Shown here piece after piece: positions 11,009 through 24,400 of a stretch of DNA of 64,000 bases. The DNA lies in contig JAOANR010000004.1 of the NCBI GenBank assembly GCA_030278955.1, positions 16,542,428 through 16,606,427 of the forward strand, read 5' to 3'. The DNA is from Hygrophila difformis. Its lineage: Eukaryota > Streptophyta > Magnoliopsida > Lamiales > Acanthaceae. Each line of letters starts with the position of its first letter. The first letter of the stretch is position 1. The notes below the pieces were generated by a model, which made no database searches, was not told the DNA's origin, and worked only from the letters and a program-made list of their open reading frames with translations. A program made the translations under genes and the position numbers.

Positions 11009-12481
11009 CCGATGAGTAGGGGTGGAAATAGACTTGACCAGGCTAGGCTTAGGCCTGAACGGCCTAGGCCTGCGTCGGTTTTTGAAGGCCCGAGCCTGGC
11101 CTATTATCTTTTATAGGCCTATTTAAATAGGTCATATTTTAACCCTTTTAAAAGTCTGATTAAGCCTATTTCAAAATTAAGTTAAATTTTTTATATATGT
11201 ATGGATGTAGTCATAAGGTTGGAAGACATGAATTCATGCGATTGGGCAAGTCGTCATCCACAACTATCTATATATGGGAAAAACTTATAAATATTTTAAA
11301 AATCAATAAAAGATCAAATTAATAATTACTTCTACATCAAATAATAATAATACTAATACTACATAATCCTATACAGTAAACATAAACAGACTAATGACAA
11401 TGCTAAATAGGCCGGCCTGGTAGGCCTAAAAGGCTTTTTTAAAAGCCTGGTTTGAGACTATACACTACAAGAAAAAAAATTGCTACAACTTTTTCCGAGT
11501 ACAAGTACTCCCTTTCTTGAAATTTTCGAGTACACCTACTCCCAAACTAGTACACGACTTTTCGAGTAAATTATCGAGCACGACATTGTAGGAGTAAATT
11601 TCCAAGTACACGTACTCGATCAAATCCGGTCCTGATCCGGTTCACGTCGCTCGATTTTTTGTGTATTTTTGCTCGTGTTTCTGCTCGGACAAAATTCTGA
11701 GTACATTTACTTGGGGTTTTGCTCGAAATATCGGTTTGGGGCCGGTTTATTTTTCTGTGTGTCTGAGTAGTAATACATGGAGATTTTACTCCCGCGAATT
11801 TCGAGTACGCATACACCAAATTTTGCTCGGGAATTAGCATCGTTGACCAGTCAAAATCTGTTATTTCCGCGTACAAGTACTCCCAAGTTTGCTCGGAAAA
11901 TACAAAATGCCAGACCAGTGGATTCTATTTTCCCTCCTCCACAGCCACATACAAATTCAACAAGCCAACAAAATCCACAACATAGAATCCCTGATCAATA
12001 TAAATGAAACCTAACTAATCTCAAAATAACCACATCATATCATAAAATTCTATTTCATTGAAACATCAATCATCTATCTAGATCACAAAATAAGAAACCC
12101 AAATATGTGCAATACTTATGTAATCGTGCGATAAGCAACGAACATCTAACATACTGTGTAATGAAACAAAAAAGTACAATCCAGTGTCCACCAAAGCTGC
12201 TGAATCATCGCCATCCGAGCCATGATCCGGACCTCTATGGCCACGCAAGCGAGCTAACTCCTCCTCAACTGTCTGTAAACGCATCAGCATGCTCTCGAAC
12301 TCCTCATGCGAGACAACCTGCTGGGCACATGCACCTGTTTATAATATATTTAGCTAAGTAGGCTTTTAAAGTAGCCTGGGCCTAGCTTGTTTATAAAAAA
12401 AAAAACCTGGTCTGGCCTGCCCTTCGGTAGGCGAGACCGACCCTATCGGGTAGCCTGGCCTCTCCCACCCCTACCAATGAG
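11009..12481. mobile_element. hAT-like element with TAGGGGTGG termini
   Basis: The element spans 11,017-12,473. It begins TAGGGGTGGAAATAG and ends CTCTCCCACCCCTA, an imperfect inverted pair. The flanks are 8-mers CCGATGAG (11,009-11,016) and CCAATGAG (12,474-12,481) with one mismatch, which fits the 8-bp hAT duplication. Subterminal DNA is rich in AGGCCT-type words on both sides. A shorter relative with perfect termini lies at 39,533-39,921. The interior is occupied by CACTA-like DNA from 11,463. Confidence 0.72.
11463..12340. mobile_element. CACTA-like element fragment inside the hAT-like element
   Basis: At 11,463 the sequence CACTACAAGAAAA matches the canonical terminus of plant CACTA (En/Spm) elements. 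It is followed by subterminal-style repeats of GAGTACAAGTACTCCC type (about 11,497-11,890), several of them palindromic. No opposite TCTTGTAGTG terminus was found before 12,340, so the right end is lost or unrecognised. A minus-strand 70-codon frame at 12,078-12,290 begins with a Leu/Glu-rich possible coiled coil and may be a transposase C-terminus remnant; this is a guess. Confidence 0.5.
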
Positions 12482-12594
12482 ACAAAAGGTTAATAATCAT
12501 CAGCGACTGCGAGTTAGATTAATTATATTAATTCCAATTTGAGTGAGGATATTTGGAATCACCAATTTGCATTCCACCATAGCTAAATCCATCG

Positions 12595-12755
12595 TCCATT
12601 TTTTTTTTAGGGAAAATGAAATATTTTATAAATCATAAAAAGCCGGTACAACCTTCCTCGTACAATACTTCCAATCCTTACAGTGTTACCCCAAATCAGT
12701 AAGGCAAGGATCAATCGAACTAGCTTTAAGTCACCAAATCGGTACAAAACCATAT
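12595..12755 (-). mobile_element. Retroelement 3'-end fragment hosting the nested complex
   Basis: A T-run (12,599-12,608) followed by GGGAAAATGAAATATTTTATAAATC resembles the poly(A)-bearing 3' end of a LINE on the minus strand. Its continuation is found at 34,843-34,858 and 39,020 to about 39,190, separated by the copia complex and the gag-only element. The 25-mer starting TCACCAAATCGGTAC occurs at 12,731 and again at 39,113, and the following bases also align, so the host sequence contained a short internal duplication. Confidence 0.5.
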
Positions 12756-13015
12756 TGTAGATTTTGATATCTCACACACACAAGATACTTTATACTTTTG
12801 ATATCTAAAAAGGATAACCAAAAGCGGAGAGTTGTTTAGCTAAAGCTTGCTTTGTATTTCTTGCTTTGCTTCGCTCTGAGAATTACAACAATCGAAGAAC
12901 CTATTTATAGAAATGAAAACGTAAAACAGACAACGAACATATGCTAAACTGTTCTTATGAAGGCTTCAATACGTTCGGCGCCGGAGATGGGAATTCAACT
13001 TGGATGGCTTTACTG

Positions 13016-16000
13016 TTACTTTGATGGCTTCAACAAATGCGACATTTGATGTTTATGCTGTTTTTTCCAACAAAACTCCCCCGTAAACTTCAAATGCTTC
13101 TGCCATTTGTCATCCCTATCAATCTTGAATTTGTCGAGCAGTACCTTTGGCAATGGCTTTGTAAATATGTCTATCATTTGTTCTTGGCTTGCCACATGCA
13201 TTAATTCCACATTTCCATTTTTCACATGATCTCGGATAAAGTGGAAACGAACATCAATGTGTTTGCTCCTTTCATGATTCACTGGATTCTTCGCCAATTC
13301 AATTGCGGATTTGTTGTCTATGTGAATCATTGTTCCGCTTGACTTCTTTATCTCTATCTTGCTTAACAGATTTCTGAGCCATACAGCATGACATACACAC
13401 CAGGATGCTGCTACATATTCAGCTTCACATGTTGAGAGCGTCACGATCGGTTGCTTCTTTGAAAGCCAAGTAAAAGCAGTATTTCCCAGAAAGAACACAT
13501 ACCCTGCAGTACTTTTTCAATCATCAATATCTCCACACCAATCACTGTCAGAGTATCCAATCAGCTTGTAATCTTCTGTCCTCGAGTAGAACAATCCATG
13601 TGACGCTGTTCCTTGAATGTACCTGAGGATTCTCTTTAACGCCTTCCAGTGTGAGTAAGTTGGGTTCTTCATGAACCGACTCACAAAGCCAACACTTAGT
13701 ACAATATCTGACCTTGTGCATGTGAGGTAGCGAAGGCTTCCAACCAAGCTTCTGTACTTTCCTTGATCAACTTGTTCTCCTCCATCAAACTTTGAAAGTT
13801 TTGCTCCAGGTTCCATAGGTGTTGATACAGGGTTGCACTTCTCCACTTGAAGTCTTTTAAGATCTTCTTCGCATATGTCTCATGTGATACAAAGATTCCT
13901 CTTTCGGTTTGTCTAACTTCCAGGCCAAGGAAGAATTTCATCAAGCCTAAATCAGTCATCTCAAACTCTTGTTTCATTCTTCTCTTGAAGTCTTCTATCA
14001 TCTCATCACTGTTACCCATGAAAATGAGGTCATCAACATAAAGAGCAACAAATAAAATGTTACCTCCATTGTTCTTGATGTAGAGGGCATGCTCGTAGGG
14101 ACATTGCTCAAACACATTCTCCTTGAAATATGCATCAATGCGAGTATTCCACGCTCGCGGTGCTTGCTTTAGCCCGTAAAGCGCCTTCTTCAACTTCAAC
14201 ACCTTTGTTTTTCCTCCAAGTTTCAGATAACCTGGTGGTTGCTCAATGTACACTTCTTCTTCGGGTACACCATTCAAGAATGCAGTCTTGACATCCATTT
14301 GGAATATTGGCCATTTGTACTGAGCAGCTTGAGAAATGAGTAGCCGGATTGTCTCCATTCTTGCGACAGGGGCAAAGACTTCATCATAATCGATTCATTC
14401 CTTTTTCTTGTATCCATTTGCGAGAAGCCGAGCTTTGTATCGTTCAATCTCCCCTTGTGCATTCATCTTTTTCTTATAAACCCATTTCACTCCAATGGCC
14501 TGACTCCCTTTTGGCAATTCAGTGAGCTCCCATGTGTTGTTGCGCTCGATTGCTTCAATTTCCTCATTCATGGCTGCTTTCCATTTTTCATCTAGTACGG
14601 CATCTTCATACTTGATATTTTCAGAATCTGCCAACAAACATACAAGATGTACCTCTGTAGAGTCGTATAAATCTTGGAGTCTTCTCATTCGGGATTTTCG
14701 TGGCTCATCTTCTTCTTCTTTTTCTTCAACAATTTCAGGATCTGTTCATAGAACTGTCAGAACAACGGCTGACGATTCTGCGACTTCGATGGTAACTTCC
14801 TTTGAGTTATTCCAGTCCCATTCACTTGCTTCATTCACTCGCACATCTCGACTTACTGTCACCTTCTTGCTTATCGGGTCATACAGCTTATACCCTTTTG
14901 TCAGTCCATCATATCCGATAAAAACATATGCTTTGCTTTTATCTTCCAGCTTCATCCTTCGCGGATCTGGTACATGTGCATTGGCTACACTACACTACCG
15001 AATATCTTTAGATGAGAGACAGTAGGCGTCTTACCACTCCATGCTTCCAGTGGTGTTCGATTCTTCAACTTCATGTGTGGGCATCGATTCTGTATGTAGA
15101 CGGCACATATCACAGGTTCTGCCCAGAACTCTTTGGGCATCTTCTTGCTTTTCAGCATCGACCGAACCATATCTAGGATGGTCCTATTCTTCCTTTCAGC
15201 TACTCCATTTTGTTGGGGCGAGTATGTTGCTGTCAGAAATCTTCTTATGCCTTCTCGTTCACAGTACTCTCGGAAGGCTGTCGGGGTGTCTTCGCCTCCT
15301 CTATCAGATCAAATTGCTTTGATGGATCTGTCAGTTTCTTTTTCAACACTCGCCTTGAATATTTTGAACACTTTGAGTGCCTTAGATTTTTCCTTCAACA
15401 AATAGACCCACGTCCTTCGGGAGAAATCATCGATGAAAGAGATGAAGAATCTCTTTCCGCTGAAAGATTCGGGAGTAATTGGTCCACATATATCGGTGTG
15501 GATCAGCTCGAGCGGATGCTTAGCTTCATATTCGGCCTTCTTTTGAAATGAGGCCCTTGTTTGCTTCCCGAGTACACAATCTTCACAAAATTATTCTCCA
15601 AAATCCATGCTTGGCAGTCCTTTCACCATCTTCATCTTCACTAGCTTTTTCAGGCCATCATAATGTAAGTGGCCAAAGCGGTGATGCCACAACGATGCTT
15701 TATCTTCTTATTTGACCTGTAAGCATTTCCCATGCAAGCTTCGCAGGTTCAATTTGTACATTCGATTTCTTTCTATTTCAACTCGAGCTATCAAACGTCC
15801 TTGCTTGTCTTTCAGGTGCAGCGACTGATCTTTTACAAAGATTGAGTAGCCTTTCTCTGCGAGTTGGCCAATACTCAGGATGTTGTTTTTGAGATCTGGG
15901 ACATAGGAGACATCTTGGATTGTCCCTATCAAGCCATCATTCTGTGTGAAACATATCGTACCTCGACCTTTGACTTGCACTTTTGATGCATCTCCGAATG

Positions 16001-17144
16001 ATACATGCCCATGGTCGATTTTCTGCATTTCTTTGAATAAGTGCTCATCATAGCACATGTGGTTGCTTGCTCCAGAATCTAGGTACCAGGATGTGTCATT
16101 GTTGACATCGTTGTGTGCCATCATGAGAAAACCACCATGTTCTTTGTCTTCTACGACTAGGTTTGTTGTCTCTTCCACTCGTTTGTTGGCCCGACACTCT
16201 TTCACAAAGTGTCCCATCTTGCCACAGTTGTAACAAACATCATTGTTGCAGTCTTCGGCATGGTGACCATACTTGTGGCACTTTTGGCATTTGACGTGGG
16301 AATAATTTGATCGACCGCCTCTTCCTCGAGCGCGTCATCTTCCACGCCAGTTTGCTTGACTTCCTTGAAATTTGTCCCTATGGTATCCTTCATAATTTTT
16401 GCCTTGGATACCACGACCGTATCCACGATTTCCACGGTCATGTCCTCTCCCCCGAAAGTTTCGAGTGTAGAGAACCTTCTCATCTTTAATTGACGCCTTG
16501 GTTTGGAGTTCTTGCTCGAGTGACTCCTCTTTCTTTTTGTTCTTTCTTTGTTCGTGTGCTTCGAGAGATCCAGCGAGCTCTTCAACAGTGAGCACTTTGA
16601 GGTCTTTCGATTCTTCAATCGCACACACAACATTTTCGAAATCATTGGTTAATGATCTCAATATTTTCTCCACAATTCTGGCATCGGACAATTCTTCTCC
16701 GTTCCGATTGAGTTGGTTTGCCACGGACTGGACACGTGTGATGTAGTCGGACACGTTTTCTGACTCCTTCATTTTCATGCTTTCAAGCTCTCCACGAAGT
16801 GTTTGGAGACACACTTGCTTTACTCGGTCGGCACCTTTGAATGATTTTTCAAGGATGTCCCACGCTTCTTTTGAAGTGGTGGCACCGGATATCTTTTCGA
16901 AGCCTGACTCATCAACGGCAAGAAATAACATGTAAAGGGCTCCACTATCTTTGGATCGCGCATCTTTCAATGCTTTCTGTTCAGCTGCGGTTAATTTGCC
17001 GGTAATTTCTGGTTCTTCAAAACCATTTTGAACCACGTCCCATGCATCTTGAGCTCCGAGAAGGGCTTTCATTTGAATACACCATTTCTCGTAATTTGCT
17101 TTTGTAAGTTGCGGCAGTGACATTTGTCCCGTGATATTCGCCAT
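13016..17144 (-). pseudogene. copia gag-pol polyprotein, decayed
   Basis: Read on the minus strand from ATG at 17,144. Gag (about 270 residues, MANITGQMSLPQL start) is followed by two zinc knuckles (CQKCHKYGHHAEDC and CYNCGKMGHFVKEC, 16,210-16,300). Protease has WYLDSGASNHMC (about 16,065-16,100). Integrase follows with an HHRFGHLHYDGL zinc-binding region, and reverse transcriptase has MDVKTAFLNG and LYVDDLIF (about 14,020-14,300). RNase H has TLSTCEAEYVA and HIDNKSAIELA (about 13,260-13,450). Domain order protease-integrase-RT-RNase H is the copia order. At least six in-frame stops (for example near 16,335, 15,708, 14,750, 14,396 and 13,517) and frameshifts near 16,330 and 13,850 make it non-functional. 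Confidence 0.93.
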
Positions 17145-17154
17145 TTGACCTGTA

Positions 17155-17234
17155 TATTTTTAATCCAAATAATATAGATATATATATATATATAGATATA
17201 TATATACTATTTTGGATATAGATATATATATATA
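17155..17234. repeat. TA-rich leader microsatellite of the copia element, segment 1
   Basis: CCAAATAATATAG, then a (TA)n-rich run, then ACTATTTTGGATAT, lying just upstream of the copia gag start on the minus strand. Equivalent sequence recurs at about 25,150-25,186 and 31,495-31,597. These are the pieces of the leader left between and beside the two Helitrons. Confidence 0.75.
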
Positions 17235-17959
17235 CTAGGAAAATACGCTGTTCTACGCACAGCATATTTGATACGTACAGCGGCCCATAGCAAAAGAAGA
17301 AACAAGTGTAAGTAAATAAAAGCGAGTTAAAGATAACCAATTGATTTGATAGGTCAGGGTAGCTAATTCCATATTTTTTTGATGCGAACGTCCATAGTAT
17401 AGACCAACTACAGGACAGCTTCCCAGAATGATGGCATGGAAATATGATCAACATTTCTCCATCAAATGAGCTTAATGTTACATGGATGAAAGATTGGCAA
17501 CATCAATTATTACTTTTCTATTAATCATTTTCTCCATGGCCATTTTAGCTTATTTAAATGTTAAAACCGCAGGAAGAAGGAAGAGCAAACCACAAAGAAG
17601 TAGCAACCACCTGCAAGTATGATTGGCAGAGATTTGCACACTCTGGCTACCCCACGAACTGGGCAAGTACAGCTGTACAGTAACAATTGGAACAAAATTA
17701 GCGATGGCAGATGACTAAGAGCATCATTCATTCCTTGAAATATAATTTAGTAAGGCCTGCCTATGCTCCAGAAGCAGTCATCGATCTTAATTGGCTGGAA
17801 GAGCTCCCCCTGCATTACATTTAAAAAACAGCTGAGTAATCGAAAATGGATTATAACCTTTCAAACACATAAAAAATTGTACTCAATACAACAAGCCACA
17901 CTCACATCAAGAACTGGGGTATGCCCCTGAGCCCAAGTCTAATAAGATTATTCTTTATA

Positions 17960-18810
17960 TCAACAAAAACACCCCTTGATTTAGTACTTAAAGGACAGGG
18001 ACAGTGATGTTAACCTCTTGCAGAGATTGACCCAAGAGTTACTTTCCGTATCAAGACAACTGCCTTTATTAGGAGCTGCTTGAAAGTAAAAAAAAAAACC
18101 ATTACAAGAAAATCCATGAAACTACCAAATACAAGTTGTATATTTGCCTGTCTTAATTCGAAACAGATCTGAGAATAAACCCATAATGGATATTATTACA
18201 GGCACGTTGTTCTCCAACACAACCCAACTATATAAAGACTTTTAAACTTTACAAATCAAATTACATCACATAAATTTGAAAACAGGCAGATTAAACTCCG
18301 GAGATAGAAACACAAACAAGCCTTCAATGCATATAATAAAGAAAGGCAAGAACTTGATCATATAAGCATCGCATAGAAAAACTTTCCTGAAGTAGTAGGT
18401 ACAATAAAACTGAAACCGGTAAAACCAAAATAAAAATACGGACTTGATTGCATCTCATAAAATACCAACCCAAAGAACAAATCCTACAACCGAAAAACAA
18501 AATCAATTATTTCATTTGAAATATACCTCGTGTCCTGTTATTGTCCAAAGAACAAATGCTACAACCAAAAACAGAATCAGTTATTAGAACTTCCAGTCCT
18601 TCGTCTCTTGTACATAGCAATAAGTTAGGACTTCTTAGCAACAAAGAAGCGATGCATACACACAGCGGGAACAACGAATAAGAGCTCCAATCTCCTCCGA
18701 TGGACTCTTCCATCATCCAAACAACACCACCATCATTCTTCCTCACGTGGTTAATTGAACTCACTCCAATATTTTCATTGACAGAGAAATCATTCAGACT
18801 CCAATGCAAT
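17960..18810 (-). other. Exon-like minus-strand segments inside Helitron 1, unrecognised
   Basis: Two stretches show open minus-strand frames. One (about 17,975-18,060) encodes a segment including NSWVNLCKRLTSLSLSF before a stop. The other is a 100-codon frame (18,507-18,809) with a Leu/Cys-rich, possibly membrane-spanning segment. Neither matches ICME or another family I know. They may be UTR or 3' parts of captured transcripts. Apart from these, 17,264-20,098 shows no recognisable feature. Confidence 0.2.
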
Positions 18811-20098
18811 TCAATCTATGAGCCTGAACTTAACAGGACATGATGCAACATAAATGTATTCATGACCCATGAGTAGTTGTTGCCATATAGCCTAATCCCT
18901 TCATCCTAAGAATTTGATTGGGCGCAGACATGCAGAATGTCATACTTATCAATTATAACATTTTGTGTATTAATTCCTAGGAAAATAATCTGAGCAATAA
19001 TGTCTGGCTAATACTAACCTATCTATGCAGAAGCATGAATTTTTGGACTCACCCAATCAAGATGATGAATCCCATCATGGTTACTCCATGATCTGTGGTA
19101 TAATTTGATTATGATCTTTATGGCTTTTTTCACAAATGCATCTTTAACTATATCACACGCAACAAGCATTATGACCTTAAGTTTAAGGTTTGCATACACC
19201 ATATTCATTATCATTCTTGTGGCAAGTTAGTCCACAAAACTGTTCTCCAGCATATATCTGATTTGATATCTCATATCCATGACAAACTTGTTGTCAATCA
19301 AACACATCCAAATCTCAATGCATTCTTGCCCTCCCAATTCAGTGCTTCCCAACAATGTTTGACATTGGATTTGAGAATCTCATGATACTATTTCACACAA
19401 CTACCAGGTAACATGGCAATCAAATCACCTTTACTAAAACAAAATAAAATAATATATAAACGTAGGAATGCACACCCATCAAATGATGGATTTCTTGGCA
19501 TGACAGTTACAAAATATAGGATGAGATCACTAATTGGAATACAATAAATCAGTATCTCACCAAAAAGATAAAGTTGATTGAGAGATGCATCTTTTATATT
19601 TATTTAGTTATATACCTCCTGCATGCCTCCTCGGTTAGATAGGATTCATTTAGCATAGCCTAACATGTAAAATACTTTTCCATAAATGGGTGATGGTGGG
19701 GATTCAAATATGGAACCTCCCACCAAGATACAATGTTGAAAGAGAATTTTACATATACTTCCTATTACCCAAGAAATTAAGCTTATAAGAATATGTCTCA
19801 GCTACATTCCATAGTTATTTATTTATAATTCCTTTCACATTACTTATATTTGATCTATATATTTTTCTGGTAAAAAATGTGCTGGTGAGATTCAACAAAA
19901 TGTATTGACCATTACAGAGACTGTGTGAGTTTATAGAAAAATTTTATGGGCCAAGCAAGTAGCATTACTTTTGCTTTTCAATGTTTCATTATTCATTAAA
20001 GACTGAAAGAGGAAAATTTTGATAAATTAAAATGCCCATTAAAATGACCTAAAAACATTATTTGGAAAAGCAAAATTGAAAAGAAATGGAAAACATAC

Positions 20099-21228
20099 CC
20101 AATAATCCAGGCTCCACCGGTCACAAATGCAACAACCGGCTTTGCTCCCTCCCTATTTTTTGGTAAATATAAATCAAGCTTGCACCAAGAAATTTTAGAC
20201 AGTGGTAAACTATAACATAGAGTATACATATGAAAAAGCACATTAAACAAATGCATTCCACCAACTTGCCTAATAGTAGGATATAAATATAAAAATATGG
20301 AGAACTCACTTATTTCTAGGCTGATCCCCATAAACTATGCCTCTACGAATATTCTTAGAGAAGTAGTAATGGTATCCAACTGCATAGAACAGTAAAAATT
20401 TAGGTATTGAGATTGGTATGCTTTACCAAGATTCATGTCCCAGAGACATAGGCAACAAGAAGATGAATACCAAGTGCAGCATAATCATAAATCATCATAA
20501 AAACTACTTGAACGCACAAAGTATACTCTATACTGTATGCAAACCTTGAACAAAACCAGGAAAGAGAAGCAAAGAATAGCAGTTCATGGATTCCATATTT
20601 TCAAACTACTTATGCTATCACTAATATGATAACTTTTGTTAAATTCAAATCAAGCTTCTCATTGTCCTGGTATGAAAATATCACACAATCTTTGATGGTT
20701 TATTGAAGAAAACAGGGATACGGAAACCAAAAATAAATAACCATGCAACACAATCTTCCTAGCGGAGCAGAAAACCAGAACATATATCATGTTCATGGGA
20801 TATAGAAGGGACACAGCATTTGCTTTGGCAAATATTTACAATCTAATAGAAAAAAAAAATTTATACTGTTGTCTTTCCTTAATACGAAAATTTTAATAAA
20901 ACTAACTCCAACAAAATTGTTTGCAGGAACAATATTTAACTGTATCACACCAGCATTATCAAACTTCTAAATACAAATAAACACAAACAAATTCATAAAT
21001 TTGCATTAAAGAAAACAAAAAACCAATCTTTGCAAAGCAATCATAAAACATGAAGTTGCCCTGCCCTAGGTCTAATCCCCAATTCCAAACATTCCACAAA
21101 TAGGAAAGAGCACAAAATTGTTACCCAAGATATTTCAGCAACGTTAAGCAAAGCCGTGTAATCAGATAAGTATCCGTTTCACTATCCCCGTGTTTTGGCC
21201 ATAAGTCCGTCGAGAAGGTGCGGAAAAA
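20099..21228 (-). pseudogene. ICME: Isoprenylcysteine methylesterase-like (ICME) gene fragment
   Basis: Minus-strand exons: 21,228-21,125 (includes TYLITRLCLTLLKYLG), an exon ending at 20,545 (includes CYSLLLFPGFVQ), 20,379-20,310 ([19 protein letters not shown]) and 20,178-20,099 ([19 protein letters not shown], then TGGAWIIG). Order and motifs match plant ICME/ICMEL, endomembrane alpha/beta hydrolases that demethylate prenylated proteins; the conserved GGAW oxyanion segment is present. Exon phases fit the family except at 20,178: the expected acceptor G looks changed to A (GTGCAAG before CTT), so the first usable AG drops one base and causes a frameshift. The start of the 20,545 exon is not clear. 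Everything downstream of GGAWIIG, including the GQSAG catalytic serine region, is missing. It is therefore a captured 5'/middle part and not a working esterase. Confidence 0.78.
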
Positions 21229-21374
21229 CTAAGGCCAGTTATGGATCAATAAAGAACATTACATCAAGAATAATTGTAAGCAGAGATCTATTCATCAACT
21301 GGGTTAAATTAAGGAATATGCAATAAACTGAAGTGTGAAAAATAAAAAGAGGAACAAGACAAACAAATAATTAC

Positions 21375-21478
21375 TTTGGATTTAACGACAGAAGTTGGGG
21401 CATTTCACAAGCAGGAAGCAGCCACCTCCCATAAGCCCTAACTAATCTTCCAGAAACAACCTTGATTCCTCCAAATAC
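21375..21478 (-). pseudogene. Exon-like segment upstream of the ICME fragment, unrecognised
   Basis: A minus-strand frame bounded by a TCTAG acceptor (21,479) and a GTAATT donor (21,374) encodes a segment beginning VFGGIKVVSGRLVRAYGRW and containing LLPACEMPQLL. It looks like a real conserved exon, but I cannot assign it. Its end phase (2) does not match the start phase needed by the ICME exon at 21,228. It may come from another gene or reflect a frameshift. Confidence 0.4.
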
Positions 21479-21479
21479 C

Positions 21480-24400
21480 TAGACAATGAAAATAAACATA
21501 GCAAATCACTCATGAGAAGAGGATATAGCACATGATAGTTTATAGACCCCAATCAAATAAATAAAGTAAAAGAAATATATGTTCTCTTTAATAGTATAAA
21601 GACGATTTGAAACCTATATAAATTAGATGTTGTGTGATTCATTTTATTCTCATATTAGCAAAGCCTCTTTAAAAGGAATCGAAACCCAAATCGTAAAACC
21701 CTACACTAACCTCTGCCAGAACTGCAGGCGACAAAAAAAGTTTCACACCGAGCAATGGTGATGAGGGTGTGACAATAAGGCACAGATTCCGGCTGCTGAA
21801 CACCACTGATTTGGTTAATAGCTAAATATGACTTCATTATTTTTTGAATAGCAATAAAAATATTCTACACCATAAGGTAAGTCCAAAACAAATCAACATC
21901 AACGAGCAAGAATATACAGAGGCTCTTAGCATAATTCAGAAAGTATGTTGTCCTTCCAAAAATTATTTGTTTATTTTAATTTTGGACACAGCCTGGTAAT
22001 TTTTATTTAATTTGAGCAATTGGAAATAAAAGAACCAATGCAAGAAATATACTGTATTAGCTACAAGAATGCCATTGAAGGTTGGAGCACAGGCAAGCCT
22101 AAAACGAAGGTGGAATTGTCTGAGCTGGAGGAGTTGATGTAAAAAAAAATATGTGTTCTGATGCGTGAGTAATTAACCTGTGATTTAAAACTAAGTTTCA
22201 GAACCTTGCCAATAACTTCGAGCTCATCTAATCTTTTCGACTTTCATTAGATCTTGACAGTCAATTCGAGCAAAATATAATGCATCAAATACAACCTAAA
22301 AATCAATAACAACATAAACACATCTTATAACTTAGAAGAATGTCACAATCCACTCCTTTCTTTAGCAGTAAAAGAAATTTACTACTCCATGCCTCAACTA
22401 CTGTGTTTGGATTTTTTTTATTTATTTATTTTTTGAAAGCAATGTTGAGTAATTTTAGCAATTTATTAAGCCTTGTTTGAAGCTTGGCATTTGGTCCAAT
22501 TCTCTTATTAACAGAAGAAGACACCGCAAATCCGCAGTTCCAATCCAACAGACGAACTATATTTCCAACTAATTCACCATGCAAAACAATCGCTCCATTG
22601 CTCTACTGAAATCTCAAAATTGCTCCATAATCAGACCGGATTACCGGAAAACAACACAGAATCCACGAAGAACAAAGCACAACAAGAGGAATAGATACCT
22701 GAAGATGAGGATTGGAAGTAGGATGATCCCACATATTCTATCACGAATTGCAATCACAACATTCACTTCAAATTGACCAATGAACAATCCGCTTGAATCA
22801 AGAACCAAATCAATTCAGTAAATTACATGTCAACTGCAACATAAAGCACGAATTGCAGTTCAAATCCCTAAATCCAGGATGATCCCAAAAACACAAAGCA
22901 TGAATTGCAATGACAACGTTCACTTCAAATTGACCAATGAACAATCTGCTTGAATCAAGAATTAACCTTCAGGAAAAAATTAAGATGTGTAGATCGAATC
23001 AAATTAAGCAAAAAAAGGGAAATTCATTTTAAAGACAAAAATGGAAGAGACAAAAAATTCAATCATTCTTCTCCAAAACAAGTTCACCGTTGAATCTAAT
23101 ACGACATGAGGAAAAAAAAAAAAAGAAACCTATTTAGTTGATAAATGGACAATTGATATTAAAAAACAAGTAAATAACTCATATGCAAAGCACAAAACAA
23201 TAGCTTAGAATTACTGTACTTTTGTGTAAACAAAATTAGAACAAAATGAAACAAAATTATGGCAAAAAGGAAAATGGACGATGGGAGAAAAAACAAACCT
23301 AGAGAAGCAGACATAGAAGAAATAGTCGAGTACGGGCTAACCTAGAGGCACAGAACTGATGAGGCGATCAGAGGCAGCGAGTGGTCCTCAGAGAAAGAGC
23401 AGGAGCGGACGGTGAAGACGGGACGGGCGGAGGTGGCGACGGTCGGAAGAGAACCCACCGTGAGCTCAATAGGATTATAGCATAAGCAATGGCAAATGAG
23501 TTAAAGGCCCTGTTTGGCAAAACATCAAAATCGAATCAGCTAATTTGTGACTTAATGTGAGATAAATTAGCTATTTTAAAAATACAAAATAACTTAAAAT
23601 ACAAGACCACTGCCTTAGAACACACATAAGATTACAGAGACTTCTATCTTCTACAATTAACATAAAGATAAGCTTATTGCACTCTGACAATGGATTTTCA
23701 CAATAAGAAACATATGGAGTTCAGAAGGTAATTAGTAGGATGCAGTTTGAGATAACTACCAATGTCAGCCAATAATTCATACAATGTACAATGCACATCA
23801 CAACTTCTGCAGCTAAAATTTTAATCTAATACAGATCTCAACATGTTTTACTGTAGTTTTGTGCCTCGAAGCCAAAGATTACACGCAATTGGATACCTGA
23901 CAGGCGGGTTGGCCAGCACGTTCTGGGTAATCAATTCCACCTGCTCTTAAACTTCCCATTGCCTGCAATTATGTAAACAAATAATTAGATTGGTCTTGCA
24001 CGCCAACAATTGAGAAGGTTCGCACGATTATCATGTTGGACCAAATTGCATTGATGTTTATATCTAATTGTAACCTCATTGCGGGAAATACAGAGTTCCT
24101 TTTGCGTTAACTTCAAACCTTGTTGAAATTTGGGCGCACGGAATTAACAAAACAAGGCATGAGGAATTAAAAATCACATTGTGGCTAAAAGCAGTTCACA
24201 AGCCGTGAAGCCAATAAACCAATGTATGTCAAACTAATGGGTGTAATCATCCTATATGTGTTACGGTTTTTGCCAATTTCTTCATTTTTTCACCAGAAAA
24301 AAGACATCAAACCACATAAACCAGTTGATCCCGAGGGGGCTCCGTATTCGCGAAGGTTTGAGCGTGTGCAGGGGCGAGGGGCGGCGGAAGAGGGAAGGCA

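Noticed and set aside
12078..12290. Transposase gene in the hAT-like element
   Set aside because: The 70-codon frame has at most a coiled-coil-like start; there is no catalytic motif or splice context to support a gene.
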